Assembly (NCBI GenBank): GCA_018882895.1
Contig: VERF01000015.1
Coordinates: forward strand, 1 to 46,317
Reading direction: 5' to 3'
Length of the DNA: 46,317 nucleotides
Source: Candidatus Kapaibacterium sp.
GTDB taxonomy: Bacteria; Bacteroidota; Ignavibacteria; Kapaibacteriales; Kapaibacteriaceae
Shown: positions 26,625 to 37,265 of the stretch, piece after piece
Layout: every line of letters starts with the position of its first letter
Position numbering within the stretch: position 1 is the stretch's first letter
The notes under the pieces: generated by a model
What the model was told of the DNA's origin: nothing
Database searches by the model: none
Seen by the model: only the letters and a program-made list of their open reading frames with translations
Translations under genes and position numbers: made by a program

Positions 26625-29600
26625 ATGCCACAACAGTCGCCCTGTCACTCGGATCTAGACGTCCTGAAGCTCCTCCGCGACGGGACCGAGCAGTCACAGC
26701 GATTTTCAGCTGCACTAGCGGCATCAACGGTTAATGTTCATGATCAGGACATTGCAAGACTGTTGGTTTTCGGCAGGTCGCTTTCGCGTCATCTTAAATA
26801 CTTCGGAGAGGACAACACAGAGCCAGAGACGTGGGAGCCCTTCTTTGGTCGTGACGTATCGGTAGCGCTTGCCACAGTCATCAAGCAAGACGTTGACGCA
26901 TACCGCTCGGCTATAAGTACCCACCTGCGCAATCTTACAGACAGGCGCAACGAAGGCAACCCAGAGGTTGTGCGAGCGAACATCAGCATGCTTTACGCAT
27001 ACGTTGGAACCCTGGCTTCGCAGCTTGATGCTCTTATGTTGCTGTTACCGACCGATGTTCGACTAAAGGCGACACTTCAAACGCTCATTGAACGGCGCCT
27101 TGTGAGCCCCCTGCAGGAGCTGATCGCTATCGCAGCCCACGATCTGAGTCAGGCCGTTGATGTTCGGCTGATCCTTTCGACTCTTCCGGAGATGGGCCCT
27201 GACGAATCATTCGAAGTTCTCGGCTTAGCGCCACGATCGTGGCATGAACTGCTACATTCCGGTCTGTCGCAGTCGTGGTGGAATGGAGCAGCATCGTGGC
27301 AGGATTTTGTTACCAGTTGCGGCATCAATGATCGAGTGCTTCCTGGTGGAACGATCTTCGAAAGGGGTCGAAGATTTGCCAGTCATGCCCTTGTTGCTGA
27401 CGCGCTGGATCGATTCCTGCGGGTCTACTCGAGAGTCGTCAGGGAGGCCGCTCGCGACCTTGAAATCACGCTTGACGAGTATGATCATCACTCGCCACAT
27501 TACGCTCTCTTTCTGGCCTTTCTGAAGGTCTTCGAACATGCACGAGACGAGATCAATACGCTGAGCTCGCGACATCTGAACTTCTACTATGAGGATGTAC
27601 TGCGTCTGCGAAGGAAGCAGTCACATCCGAGTTCTGCGTTCCTCACGGTTGAACTTGCTAAGAATGCAACCTCGTATGAGATCTCATCAGGAACAAAGTT
27701 CAAGGCCCCAAAGGACGCAACGGGCAAGCCTGTGGCGTTCACTGCAGATGCTTCGGTGGTGATCAACAAGGCGCAGGTGGCAGCGTTGCGAAATTTAGTC
27801 TGGGATGGTAACGGCCAGCTAAAACAACACACCGACCTGCTCGCATCAGATGGTCCGTGGGCCCCCTTCGACTCGGGATCTACACCCGCTGAGGTCGGAT
27901 TCGCCCTTGCTTCACATTACCTCTATCTGGCAGAGGGAGAAAGGACGATCACGATCGATGTGATTACTGCGCCGGCTGTCTCATCCGGCTTTGACGAGCT
28001 AAAATTATCCTGCCGTTTGACGACTTCAAAAGGATGGCTCACTCTGCCGGTAACAGGTAAGGTTACTACAACAGATAACGACACTACGACGTTAGTCGTC
28101 GATCTTAAGCTTAAGCCCGATTATCCGGCAATTATTGGACACGATCAGAAGGTTCATGGGACTGCGTATGATACCACACTGCCTGTTATTGAATTCGTGC
28201 TCGTGCCCGATGAGAAGATGAAGAATTGGCACAGTGTTTTGTCGACTGCTGCAGTAAGCTCGTTATCGGTAAAAGTAAACGTTGAGAATCTGCGTGGGCT
28301 GCTGTTGAGCTCTGACAACGGACCTATTGATCCGTCGCGCCCGTTCCAGCCATTTGGTGTGAGCCCGACTCCGCAGAGTTCGCTGATAGTTGGCTGTCCT
28401 GAGGCGTTTCGGAAGAAATTGGCCCAAGTGACCATCGATGTCAACTTCAGAGCAATACCGAGTGGACAATCCATAAAACTGGTTACTCATGCGCTTGTTG
28501 GTGGCAAGTTTGAAAAATCCGCAAGTAGCGAATCTGGAGTGCCCGCAAGTATCAATGTTTTGGGAGCAGTACTCGAAGAGTTCAACTCAACAGACGATCC
28601 TGCACTTACCTACGACCAGCCCTTTGGTTTGATGAGCGTCTCCGGTTTCATTCGGATTCAGAATTGTAATGAGATTCTCCCAGTTTCGAATTCTGATACA
28701 AGGCCGTCGTTTATCCCCGAAGTGGACTCGATTTCTGTTAACTACAACGCAACACAGAAGATTGTGGAGACCGGCACGTTCAACAATTGCGGTGTGCTGT
28801 ACCATCGAATCGCTGACGGTATGGCACGGGCTTCGTCAGGTAAGCTCCTTCCAAGCCTCACGATCCCGACTCTGCCAGCCAGTGGGGGGGGCGGTGGTTC
28901 ATCGGGTAGCACCCTGAGTGTTGCAGAGCTATTCATTGGCTTGTCGGCTGCCACTCCCGGACAGCTTGTTTCCTTGCTCGTCGAAGTAGAAGATGGTACG
29001 GCGAACCCGCTGGCTGTCAAGCCTGCATCACACCTTTACTGGTCGTATCTCAAGGACAACCAATGGTGTCCCTTGCAGGCAACGGACGTGGTCGATAGGA
29101 CGCAACAATTGCTTTCATCGGGCTTGATCACGGTTCACTTGCCCCCTGACGCGACGAACGTCAACATGAGAATGCCGTCAGGCCTGCATTGGCTGCGTGT
29201 TGCCGTTACAGAGAAGCCCGATGCTGTTTGCAGGATACGCACCCTTAAGGCGCAGGGAATCCGTGTCACGTTTCAAGACCGTGGTAACGATCCGGCTTAT
29301 GTGGGTAGCGAGGTCGAAGCGGGGACCATCTCGAAGTTGCTATCACCCTCATCGGCCGTAAAGTCCGTCGTGCAACACTCTGCATCCTTTGGTGGCTCAA
29401 CCGAAGAGGCTGACACAGTGTTTCATACGAGAGCAAGCGAACGGCTCAGGCACAAGGATCGCGCCATTTCCATTTGGGATATTGAGCGAATTGTGCTTGG
29501 TGAGTTTCCAGTGATCTTCCGTGTGAAGTGTATGAATCATACTCGATATGAACCCAATGAGACTGGAACAGGGATCTACCGGGAGCTTGCCGCCGGTCAT

Positions 29601-30122
29601 GTGACGATCGTGCCGGTGACGCGCGCGAGTACCTCGACGTCCGATCCACTCAGGCCATACGTGCCCCTTTCGGTACTGGCAGATATCGAAGAGATTCTGA
29701 TGAAGCGCATGAGCGGCTTTGCGACGCTGCATGTGCGCAATCCGGATTACGAACCACTGCGCGTAACGTGCGCCGTTGGATTTCGCTCGGGTTATGACCC
29801 CACTTACTGGACGACAGTGGTGAAACAGGCCATCGCCCGGTTCCTCGCTCCTTGGGCATATGACTCTGACGCCCGCCCCTCGTTTGGAGGCAAGATACAT
29901 GCAAGTGCGATCATCAATATGATAGAGGAGCTCGAGTGTGTTGAGTATTTGACGGACTTCAGGCTTTCGAAGACAAGTGAAGCACATCGCAATCTGGAGA
30001 TCGCCGAGGGTTCGCGTGCTGTCTCCATTCTTACCTCCGTGGAAGCGGACGAGCATGGTATCACTGTCCTTCCTAGACTTCAAAACATGGCATCAAATGA
30101 GTCGTGCGAGTGCGAGCCATGA
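26625..30122 (+). CDS. Baseplate J/gp47-like protein (Pvc11-like)
   Basis: A 1165-residue baseplate wedge protein. The C-terminal third has the segment typical of eCIS gp47-like proteins ('ADTVFHTRASERLRHKDRAISIWDIERIVLGEFP', split here as SERLRHKDRAI and IWDIERIVLGEFPVI), followed by 'YVPLSVLADIEEIL' and 'HVRNPDYEPLRVTCAVGFRSGYD'. A Gly/Ser linker lies near residue 757. It is much longer than phage gp47, as in PVC and Afp. Its TGA overlaps the next gene's ATG (ATGA), so the two giant wedge proteins are made in step. Confidence 0.92.
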   Translation: MPQQSPCHSDLDVLKLLRDGTEQSQRFSAALAASTVNVHDQDIARLLVFGRSLSRHLKYFGEDNTEPETWEPFFGRDVSVALATVIKQDVDAYRSAISTHLRNLTDRRNEGNPEVVRANISMLYAYVGTLASQLDALMLLLPTDVRLKATLQTLIERRLVSPLQELIAIAAHDLSQAVDVRLILSTLPEMGPDESFEVLGLAPRSWHELLHSGLSQSWWNGAASWQDFVTSCGINDRVLPGGTIFERGRRFASHALVADALDRFLRVYSRVVREAARDLEITLDEYDHHSPHYALFLAFLKVFEHARDEINTLSSRHLNFYYEDVLRLRRKQSHPSSAFLTVELAKNATSYEISSGTKFKAPKDATGKPVAFTADASVVINKAQVAALRNLVWDGNGQLKQHTDLLASDGPWAPFDSGSTPAEVGFALASHYLYLAEGERTITIDVITAPAVSSGFDELKLSCRLTTSKGWLTLPVTGKVTTTDNDTTTLVVDLKLKPDYPAIIGHDQKVHGTAYDTTLPVIEFVLVPDEKMKNWHSVLSTAAVSSLSVKVNVENLRGLLLSSDNGPIDPSRPFQPFGVSPTPQSSLIVGCPEAFRKKLAQVTIDVNFRAIPSGQSIKLVTHALVGGKFEKSASSESGVPASINVLGAVLEEFNSTDDPALTYDQPFGLMSVSGFIRIQNCNEILPVSNSDTRPSFIPEVDSISVNYNATQKIVETGTFNNCGVLYHRIADGMARASSGKLLPSLTIPTLPASGGGGGSSGSTLSVAELFIGLSAATPGQLVSLLVEVEDGTANPLAVKPASHLYWSYLKDNQWCPLQATDVVDRTQQLLSSGLITVHLPPDATNVNMRMPSGLHWLRVAVTEKPDAVCRIRTLKAQGIRVTFQDRGNDPAYVGSEVEAGTISKLLSPSSAVKSVVQHSASFGGSTEEADTVFHTRASERLRHKDRAISIWDIERIVLGEFPVIFRVKCMNHTRYEPNETGTGIYRELAAGHVTIVPVTRASTSTSDPLRPYVPLSVLADIEEILMKRMSGFATLHVRNPDYEPLRVTCAVGFRSGYDPTYWTTVVKQAIARFLAPWAYDSDARPSFGGKIHASAIINMIEELECVEYLTDFRLSKTSEAHRNLEIAEGSRAVSILTSVEADEHGITVLPRLQNMASNESCECEP

Positions 30123-33100
30123 ATGTGATAACGACAACACCGATCCCGAAGAATGCCAAGTTGCCTCTGGCGCAGGATTATTTGGCTCTGCGTAAGCTGG
30201 CCATACAGGCCATCGAAAGACTCGGAAGTGCCTATTGGACCGATTTCAATACACATGATCCTGGTATCACCATTCTTGAGGCCCTGACATTTGTCGTAAC
30301 AGACCTTGCATGGCGTGCGGGATGGAATGTGCAGGATCTTCTGGCTGAGACAATTGATGAACAGGCCTTCCCGACGGCTGGGCAGATCCTGACGGTCAGG
30401 CCGACAACATTGCTAGATTACAGGCGGCTATTCATCGATCTGGATGATGTTCGTAATGCGTGGGTGTCAACACGCAGTTGTCTGTGTGGGTCCGAGCCGA
30501 TCCAAGTAAAGGGGCTCTATGACGTGCACGTCGAACTCGATGACGATCCCGAACTAGGAGACCTGAATGATTTATGTGTAGAGCACACACTGATTCTTTC
30601 AGACGCCGAAAAGCAGTATGAGATCATTGTCGAGGTACGTTTTCCCGACATGAGAAGCGCAACACAAGAGGTCTATCAATCGATTCTAGATGTTAATAGC
30701 ACATCAATTCTGACTTGTGTTGGTTTGTTCTCGGTTTCGTCGGCCAATGCTGCAGGAGCAGCAATTCTCAGTGACGAGGAACTGCGACGACACCATCGGA
30801 ATATCTTTCTGGCTGACGTAGAGCTCAAAGTGGGGGCGCACTCCATTCTTATAAACGATGTCTCTATACGTGTTTTCGCGCCAAAGGAGGCGATCAAGGG
30901 CCTTACGGTCGATATGTTAAAACTGGCGTTGACAGATTCTGGAGATGGTTCGGTCATCCGCCGCTTCAGTCAGAAAGTCGGTCGTGCTCAGCAGGCGAAG
31001 GCTGCCATCAGACGTAGGTATCACAACTACCGAAACCTTGATGAAGACCTCTGCAGGGTCGATACAGTTTCGATCGAGCGCGTCGGTATCTGTGCTGACA
31101 TCTCGGTGCAAGCTGATGCTGATATTGAACGTGTGCAGGCCGATATCTGGCTTCTTTTGCAGCAGTACTTGTCGCCAGTAATACAGTTCTATGGTCTCAA
31201 CGAACTGCTAGATGACGGTGTCGATGTAGAGTCAATCTTTAATGGTCCGCCACTGAGAAATGGCTTCATCCGAAGCCAAGATCTTCATTCCACACAGCTG
31301 CGAACGGTCATCTACGGATCTGATATCATAAACCTGGTGATGGCTGTCCCAGGCGTGGCTGCAGTGCAGCGGCTCCGAATGACGAAGTATAACGACCGGG
31401 GCGAGCCGGTCAAGGGTGCAGCAGATCCCGTTTTCGTTGGTTCTACACTTGAGTTCAATCAGGACCTCGTCTCAGCCTCGTGGACATTGCATGTTACCCC
31501 ACAAAGGCTACCGCGACTCGACATCAATCTCTCTACAATGAGATTCACAAAGTCAGGGCTCCCATTTGATGTTGATCGAAGGGAAGCGCTGGATGTCCTC
31601 GTACAGTTGCGTGGCGCCACGGACAGGCCGAAACATGCTGGCCAAAATGATCTTCCGATACCGCTTGGCCGACGTCGAAATGCTGCGGACATCTCTCCGG
31701 TTCAGTACCTCTTGCCCCAGACGTATGGGGTGTCGCCGGCCGGACTGCCGCACTCGGCAAGTCATGATAGGAAGTCGCGAGCACATCAGCTCCAAGCATA
31801 CCTGATGGTCTTCGAACAGATACTTGCAAACGCATTCCAGCAAGTGGAGTCTGTAGGCAAGGTCTTCTCGATCAAGTCGGATCTGACCACAACGCACAAG
31901 GCGTTTTTGTTCACGCCTGATGTGCTTGCGTGTGTTGATGATATAGCAGCACCAAGTCTATCGGCCGACGTGTTGCAGCAGATCACGGAGTCTACGAGTG
32001 AGTTTCTGGTTCGGCGAAACTCCGTGCTCGACCATCTTCTTGCCCGCTTTGGGCTTGATATCTCGCAGTTTGCTCTTCTGCTGACCGACTGGAAGGGGCG
32101 AGAGCAGGCGCAGCATAGCTTGCTTGCCGACAAGATCAATCTCCTGAATGCTAACGCCGAGATAAGCTCTCAGCGCGCCGGCGCCATGAATCGATCTGAT
32201 CAGCCCCTTTCACCGCACAATGCGCCGGTGATTCGTCGACGGATCAATCTTCTTCTCGGCTTTGCCGATGTGATGTACGACGTCGGACATGGGACGATAC
32301 CGGACGCCGTCATTCTTCGCGAGCATTCCGGTGCGGTGTGGTTTCAATCAATAACACCTGATACATCATGGCTGTCTGTCGCTCAACGACTGTCAACAGC
32401 CAGCGCTTACAGGCTCACGACATCTTCCGATCGGTTCGCATTGTCGCTGCTGGATGCTTCAGGGGGCATCATGGCAACATCACCGATCGAGTTCATCTCG
32501 GTTGCCGAGGCGGAATCATTCGTGGAAGAGTGTCTGTCCTCGGCATCCATGCTCCGCACGATCGTTGTGGAACATCTTCTGCTTCGACCGAAGTTTCCCG
32601 GCGATGCCATCTACCGTGAATGTGATCAGTGCGAAGATGCCGACCCGTTTTCATTCCGGCTGACAATGGTCATGCCCGGCTGGGTAGCCCCTTACAATAC
32701 GAACCTCCAAGCGCGCGATTTCGCTGACCGAACAATATTCGAGGAACTACCCTCACACTTACTGGCTAAGATCTGCTGGGTAGGAAATGATGATCATACA
32801 CGAGACGAATGCGACCCGGTTATCGATGAGATAGTCAAACTGATTCAGACACGCATCCGCTTGGAAGACGGCAGCAAGCCGGATTGTGAATCCTTGAGAC
32901 CATCGGTATCGGCGTTGTACATGCGTGTAATGGATGTCGTTGAGCGTTGGCGTGTCGAGCGACGAGATTGCGTTGTCAGCCAGCAGAACGTATCGGTATG
33001 GCTCGAGTCTGCGTGCTCGGCATTCACCGCCGGTGACTTCGGATTCCAGGTTGATGTATCGTCCGTCTGGTCGGAAGCTGTTGCAATGCTCCTCACGCGT

Positions 33101-33730
33101 GCCAGCGACATCATTCTCTTCGGCCAGCAATTCGATCGTTTCGAGCAAGCATGGTATCGATGGCGAGAGGCTGACTCCAGGTATGATTGGAGTGAATATG
33201 ATCCTGAGCAACGCCTGCGGGCATGGCTCAACCACAATGTTCGTGCGCTAGATGTAGAGGATCGTTGTTCGTGTGCTTCCGCAATCGTCAGTGCCTATGG
33301 AGAGCAGTTCCGGCTGTGGATGGACGATCTGATAATGAAGCAAGAGGGGATTGATGACAGCATACTGCTCCCTGAATTTGAGATATCATGGGACTCCAAG
33401 GATGTAGCCCAATGTTCTGGGAAGCTTGACCGAAGACTCAGGAAGCGGGTCCTAGCTTTCCTACGCGCGGAATACAGTCAACTCATCACTGTTTCATATC
33501 GCCTCACGGTTCTTGTTCGCCTTCTTGAGTCTCTAACGAACGTATATCCCAAGACCACTTTGCATGACTGTCAGGATGGATCAGACATCAACCCTGTACG
33601 CCTGAATCGAACGAGTCTTGGATCGCTCACTCCCGGAGCGGGACAGAATGTGCGACTCATCCCGATCGAAGAAGTTCCAGCAGAAGCAATCACACAACCT
33701 CGTAAACGGCAACGCAAACCAAAATCCTGA
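30119..33730 (+). CDS. Large baseplate wedge protein (Pvc12-like)
   Basis: A 1203-residue protein. The N-terminal signature 'YWTDFNTHDPGITILEALTF' followed by 'VTDLAWRAGW' is diagnostic of the second large baseplate protein in eCIS loci (Pvc12/Afp12 position). Later segments include 'GVAAVQRLRMTKYNDRGEP' and 'YLLPQTYGVSPAGLPHSAS'. The start is ATG 30119 in an ATGA overlap with the preceding gene; an in-frame GTG at 30104 lies inside it. The basic C-terminus ends in QPRKRQRKPKS. A role in outer baseplate assembly is inferred from family and position. Confidence 0.9.
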   Translation: MNVITTTPIPKNAKLPLAQDYLALRKLAIQAIERLGSAYWTDFNTHDPGITILEALTFVVTDLAWRAGWNVQDLLAETIDEQAFPTAGQILTVRPTTLLDYRRLFIDLDDVRNAWVSTRSCLCGSEPIQVKGLYDVHVELDDDPELGDLNDLCVEHTLILSDAEKQYEIIVEVRFPDMRSATQEVYQSILDVNSTSILTCVGLFSVSSANAAGAAILSDEELRRHHRNIFLADVELKVGAHSILINDVSIRVFAPKEAIKGLTVDMLKLALTDSGDGSVIRRFSQKVGRAQQAKAAIRRRYHNYRNLDEDLCRVDTVSIERVGICADISVQADADIERVQADIWLLLQQYLSPVIQFYGLNELLDDGVDVESIFNGPPLRNGFIRSQDLHSTQLRTVIYGSDIINLVMAVPGVAAVQRLRMTKYNDRGEPVKGAADPVFVGSTLEFNQDLVSASWTLHVTPQRLPRLDINLSTMRFTKSGLPFDVDRREALDVLVQLRGATDRPKHAGQNDLPIPLGRRRNAADISPVQYLLPQTYGVSPAGLPHSASHDRKSRAHQLQAYLMVFEQILANAFQQVESVGKVFSIKSDLTTTHKAFLFTPDVLACVDDIAAPSLSADVLQQITESTSEFLVRRNSVLDHLLARFGLDISQFALLLTDWKGREQAQHSLLADKINLLNANAEISSQRAGAMNRSDQPLSPHNAPVIRRRINLLLGFADVMYDVGHGTIPDAVILREHSGAVWFQSITPDTSWLSVAQRLSTASAYRLTTSSDRFALSLLDASGGIMATSPIEFISVAEAESFVEECLSSASMLRTIVVEHLLLRPKFPGDAIYRECDQCEDADPFSFRLTMVMPGWVAPYNTNLQARDFADRTIFEELPSHLLAKICWVGNDDHTRDECDPVIDEIVKLIQTRIRLEDGSKPDCESLRPSVSALYMRVMDVVERWRVERRDCVVSQQNVSVWLESACSAFTAGDFGFQVDVSSVWSEAVAMLLTRASDIILFGQQFDRFEQAWYRWREADSRYDWSEYDPEQRLRAWLNHNVRALDVEDRCSCASAIVSAYGEQFRLWMDDLIMKQEGIDDSILLPEFEISWDSKDVAQCSGKLDRRLRKRVLAFLRAEYSQLITVSYRLTVLVRLLESLTNVYPKTTLHDCQDGSDINPVRLNRTSLGSLTPGAGQNVRLIPIEEVPAEAITQPRKRQRKPKS

Positions 33731-33737
33731 GTCAACC

Positions 33738-36700
33738 ATGGATCAGAAAACATTCACCTACCCACGCTTCGAGCCGAATCAGGTTCTGACGCACAATCAG
33801 CTGAACACGGTTGTCGAATATCTCGGCGAGCAGGAACGCTTGACCAGGGCCAACCTCATCGGCAGGGGAATCGTCTGCGGATTGAAAGAAAAAAGTCAAA
33901 CTGTCGGCGGCGTCACTACGATCACAGTGGAAAGGGGCTGTGCGGTCACTTCCGAAGGCTATTTGATCGTGGAGCCGCATGATGTCACATATACCCATTA
34001 CCGACCGTTCACTCTAGAGTCTAGTGACGCCTATGAGAACTTTATGTCCGATGGTTCTCAGATCTCGATTTATGAGCTCGTGTCCGGTAATCCAAGAGAT
34101 ACTGACATAGCACTGGCAAGTGGCATGCTCACTAACAATCTTCTTGTCCTCTATGTTGAGTTGTCGACAACGAATCTCTCAGACTGCAGCCCAAACAACT
34201 GTGACGACCGTGGTAGCGACGTGACGATGTCGATTCGCCGTCTCCTTGTCCCACAGAATCATAAAGGTAAACTTTACGGAAAGACAGAGGCTGATGCGGA
34301 CAAGTCAAGAACCGATCGAGAGACGCTGCCGGAGATACGGCTTTCGACGTGCCGACTACGGAATGAGAATACGAAAACGACCGTCGATGTCCGAAAGTAT
34401 TTCTCAAGCATGTACGAACAATCATCGCAAAAGGAATTCTCAAAGCTTATCCTCGGTGCATTGAAGAAGGTGTACAGCGGATTTAAGCCCTTTCTTATGC
34501 CGAGTGATATTGATGTTTCAACGTTGTCCGTGAAAATGGCCGGCATTGATCCAATGTTCATCCAATACAGCGTCGACCACCTGCATGATATTATCCGGAG
34601 CTACGAAGAGTTGAGAGCTTATGGCTCGGTGAATGAATGTGGGTGCATGCCTGATGCCCGGTCGTTCCCACGGCACGTGGTCATTGGAGCAGGTGTTCGC
34701 CATGCCTGGACTCCTGCAGCGACAAGCTGTCATCGATGCGATGAAAGCCGCGCGGTCATACGTCTGTTGTATCGTAGGCTGGTGGCACTAATTACTAGGT
34801 ACGTAGAGCCGAATAAACATCGTAACATTCGTGTTACACCTTCGTCCGCAGGGAAGGCGAGTTTATCTGAACGAGCGATACCATTTTACTATTCTCACGC
34901 CTCGAATCCTGAGCTCCATACGCTCTGGAACGCCCATCGAACAATGCGCGGCGAGGCGGACAACAACCTTGGCTATCACTATCAGGGTGATGAATCCAAG
35001 CCGGCATTCGTAAAGGCACCCCTGGAGTATGATCTCGAGCCCTATGACTTCTACCGAATTGAAGGCCACATCGGTCACCATTACAAGAAAGCGCTCGAGG
35101 AATTGACCCAACTGCAGAAGCAACATGGACTGGGCTTTGATGTAGTGGCCGTGCATACCGGCGAAGCAGAAAGCCCGTCCAAGGCAGATATTGGCGAGCA
35201 TCAGTGTCAACTGCGGGACCTCGATGCTCTTTATAGTGTGCTTCGTACAGAGTTGCTCTGTATTGCCAAGACTGCAAAGCAAAACATTGGAAAGTTGTCC
35301 TCACCGGAGATCGAAGCGATCATTGCGAAGGAATCTTACGCCAAAAAAGCTCTAGATACTGGAGCTCATATAGCAACCAAGCATGATAATGGCACTGTGC
35401 ATGAGCTCTACCAATTGAGGACAGCGGAGAAGTCAGACTGTGAGGGAATACAGGTTCTTGGTGCAAGCACTATTGTGAATGCTCACCTGCTGGGCATGAG
35501 TCGCATTGAGATGCTGGCAAAGACTATGCCTCCTGATCTTGCAGCCATGGATTATCAAGCTGTAGCAGACGCGCACAGTAATCTTAATAGGACGAGCGAG
35601 GAACTCATCCGGTTGCACGAGTCCGGTGATGCAAAGGAACCCGAATGGAAGAAGCTCAATGATCAGCTTCTGTCCCTTGTAACTGACTGTAAGATGAAGG
35701 CTCTGAAGGATCTTCGCGATCGGTTTGAAGCGCGTGTTGCGGAGATCGCCAGGATGCGCACGCTTGAATACTATCAGAGTAAGCATCCATCGTTGGTTCA
35801 TGGTGCCGGCGTCCCGGTAGGCGGAACATTCGTTCTGGTATATCATAACGCCGGGACGAATAATGCTCCTGTGGATATCAAAGACGGAACCGTGGTTGCC
35901 GATTTCTACCTTCCGTATCGTTGCTGCTCCGATTGTACACCTATTCAGTTTGTCGTTCATGCGGACCCCTCTGTCGTGCCGAAGTCGATTGAGGCTTCGG
36001 TAAGCGTTGGCTGCACGACCGAGAAGGGTGCACAAATTGAGGTTACGGTCCGCAACGGCACGGAGCCTTACAAAATGGAGCTGGATGGCAAGTCAACTGA
36101 TCATCCTGCTCAGTTCTTTCTCATGCCCGGAAAGCACACACTTGTCGTCGTCGATGGCACTGGGATGAAGTCCAGTGCTATCTCGATTGACATCCCAGAG
36201 CCACTTACCATATCTGAGGTCAAGTATGCGGTTGCCGCCAGAGCAAGCACGTACCGTGCTTCTTTCTCGGTGGTGGGGGGCATTGGTCCGTATTCAATTG
36301 AGGTCGATAGTGACGTTGCCGCTACGATAAAGGATGGTGCTGTTGAAGTCGGACCCATCAAAAGCGGATCGATGGTAACAATCACGATATCGGATTCCAA
36401 GGGATGCAAACAAGAGGTGAAGATCACGAAGACGATCGAGCAGCCTTGTGACAAGCCCTGCAAGGGTCTTGCTGTGCGGGATCGCTGTCCGTTATGGATT
36501 CCCAGACCTAAGGGCACTATGATCTACACGCCGATCAAGGGAAATCAGTTGGAGTTAGTTACTGACAGCGGAACACAGCGACTTCCGCTTGACGAGATAG
36601 TCGGATCTGTTATCGGTAACAGCGGAGTAACAAGTGCAGATTACGACGACAAAATGAAGAGACTTTGCGCAGCGATAACTGAAGCCGTGACAAAAACTCT

Positions 36701-37235
36701 TGGCCCTGATAGTTTCGGCATCAGTTTTGAGCCGGGCGAAACCCCTACAATTCTCATTGAGCGATATGAGTGTCACTCCTTCACGCTGGCCACGGCATAC
36801 AGCACACCTTGGAGCGGAATACCGAGTGGTTTTGCCATAGTACGCGCGTATCACAATGCTGGCGTGGCCTTACGCAATGGTGCTTCTGCTCAACCAAGCG
36901 CGCCACTTGTGGACATCCCGAAGTTTGGTGGCAGTAGATTGGATAAGTGTAAGTCCGTTTCTCTTTCCGAAGAGTGCCGTCTGAGTGGCTTCAAGGTTAC
37001 ATCAAAATCGGCTGATAAAGATCTGATTATTCAGTTGCAGGTTCCGCAAACACTCGATCCCAACTCCTTGTCCTATCAATGGGCCTTCATGGGTCTCGAG
37101 CCGTCATTTTCGAAGGAGAAGACATTCAAGATACCAGCCAAGGTCCCGGGCGTCGTACACGTGCTTGTGACAGACGCAAAGGGATGTTGGTGGTATCAAG
37201 AGTTCTGGTCAGCAAATCCTCCGCAGCAACGCTAA
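33738..37235 (+). CDS. Giant eCIS protein with Ig-like (SprB-type) repeats, candidate fibre or outer baseplate
   Basis: A 1165-residue protein of a family seen in Bacteroidota-type eCIS loci, without a settled function. The conserved head reads 'YPRFEPNQVLTHNQLNTVVE' then 'ERLTRANLIGRGIVCGL'. A Cys-rich stretch (CGC near 300, CHRC near 330) follows. The middle has 'LEPYDFYRIEGHIGHHYKKA' and a long coiled-coil-like region to about 680. The last 420 residues hold two or three Ig/PKD-like beta-sandwiches of SprB type ('VTVRNGTEPYKMELDG', 'FSVVGGIGPYSIEVDS... SDSKGCKQEV', 'GVVHVLVTDAKGCWWYQEF'). Surface Ig repeats suggest target recognition, but no classical tail-fibre knob is visible. The start is ATG 33738, 7 bp after the previous stop. 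Confidence 0.8.
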   Translation: MDQKTFTYPRFEPNQVLTHNQLNTVVEYLGEQERLTRANLIGRGIVCGLKEKSQTVGGVTTITVERGCAVTSEGYLIVEPHDVTYTHYRPFTLESSDAYENFMSDGSQISIYELVSGNPRDTDIALASGMLTNNLLVLYVELSTTNLSDCSPNNCDDRGSDVTMSIRRLLVPQNHKGKLYGKTEADADKSRTDRETLPEIRLSTCRLRNENTKTTVDVRKYFSSMYEQSSQKEFSKLILGALKKVYSGFKPFLMPSDIDVSTLSVKMAGIDPMFIQYSVDHLHDIIRSYEELRAYGSVNECGCMPDARSFPRHVVIGAGVRHAWTPAATSCHRCDESRAVIRLLYRRLVALITRYVEPNKHRNIRVTPSSAGKASLSERAIPFYYSHASNPELHTLWNAHRTMRGEADNNLGYHYQGDESKPAFVKAPLEYDLEPYDFYRIEGHIGHHYKKALEELTQLQKQHGLGFDVVAVHTGEAESPSKADIGEHQCQLRDLDALYSVLRTELLCIAKTAKQNIGKLSSPEIEAIIAKESYAKKALDTGAHIATKHDNGTVHELYQLRTAEKSDCEGIQVLGASTIVNAHLLGMSRIEMLAKTMPPDLAAMDYQAVADAHSNLNRTSEELIRLHESGDAKEPEWKKLNDQLLSLVTDCKMKALKDLRDRFEARVAEIARMRTLEYYQSKHPSLVHGAGVPVGGTFVLVYHNAGTNNAPVDIKDGTVVADFYLPYRCCSDCTPIQFVVHADPSVVPKSIEASVSVGCTTEKGAQIEVTVRNGTEPYKMELDGKSTDHPAQFFLMPGKHTLVVVDGTGMKSSAISIDIPEPLTISEVKYAVAARASTYRASFSVVGGIGPYSIEVDSDVAATIKDGAVEVGPIKSGSMVTITISDSKGCKQEVKITKTIEQPCDKPCKGLAVRDRCPLWIPRPKGTMIYTPIKGNQLELVTDSGTQRLPLDEIVGSVIGNSGVTSADYDDKMKRLCAAITEAVTKTLGPDSFGISFEPGETPTILIERYECHSFTLATAYSTPWSGIPSGFAIVRAYHNAGVALRNGASAQPSAPLVDIPKFGGSRLDKCKSVSLSEECRLSGFKVTSKSADKDLIIQLQVPQTLDPNSLSYQWAFMGLEPSFSKEKTFKIPAKVPGVVHVLVTDAKGCWWYQEFWSANPPQQR

Positions 37236-37265
37236 CTCTGAGAACACCGTACCGACGCGAGTACA

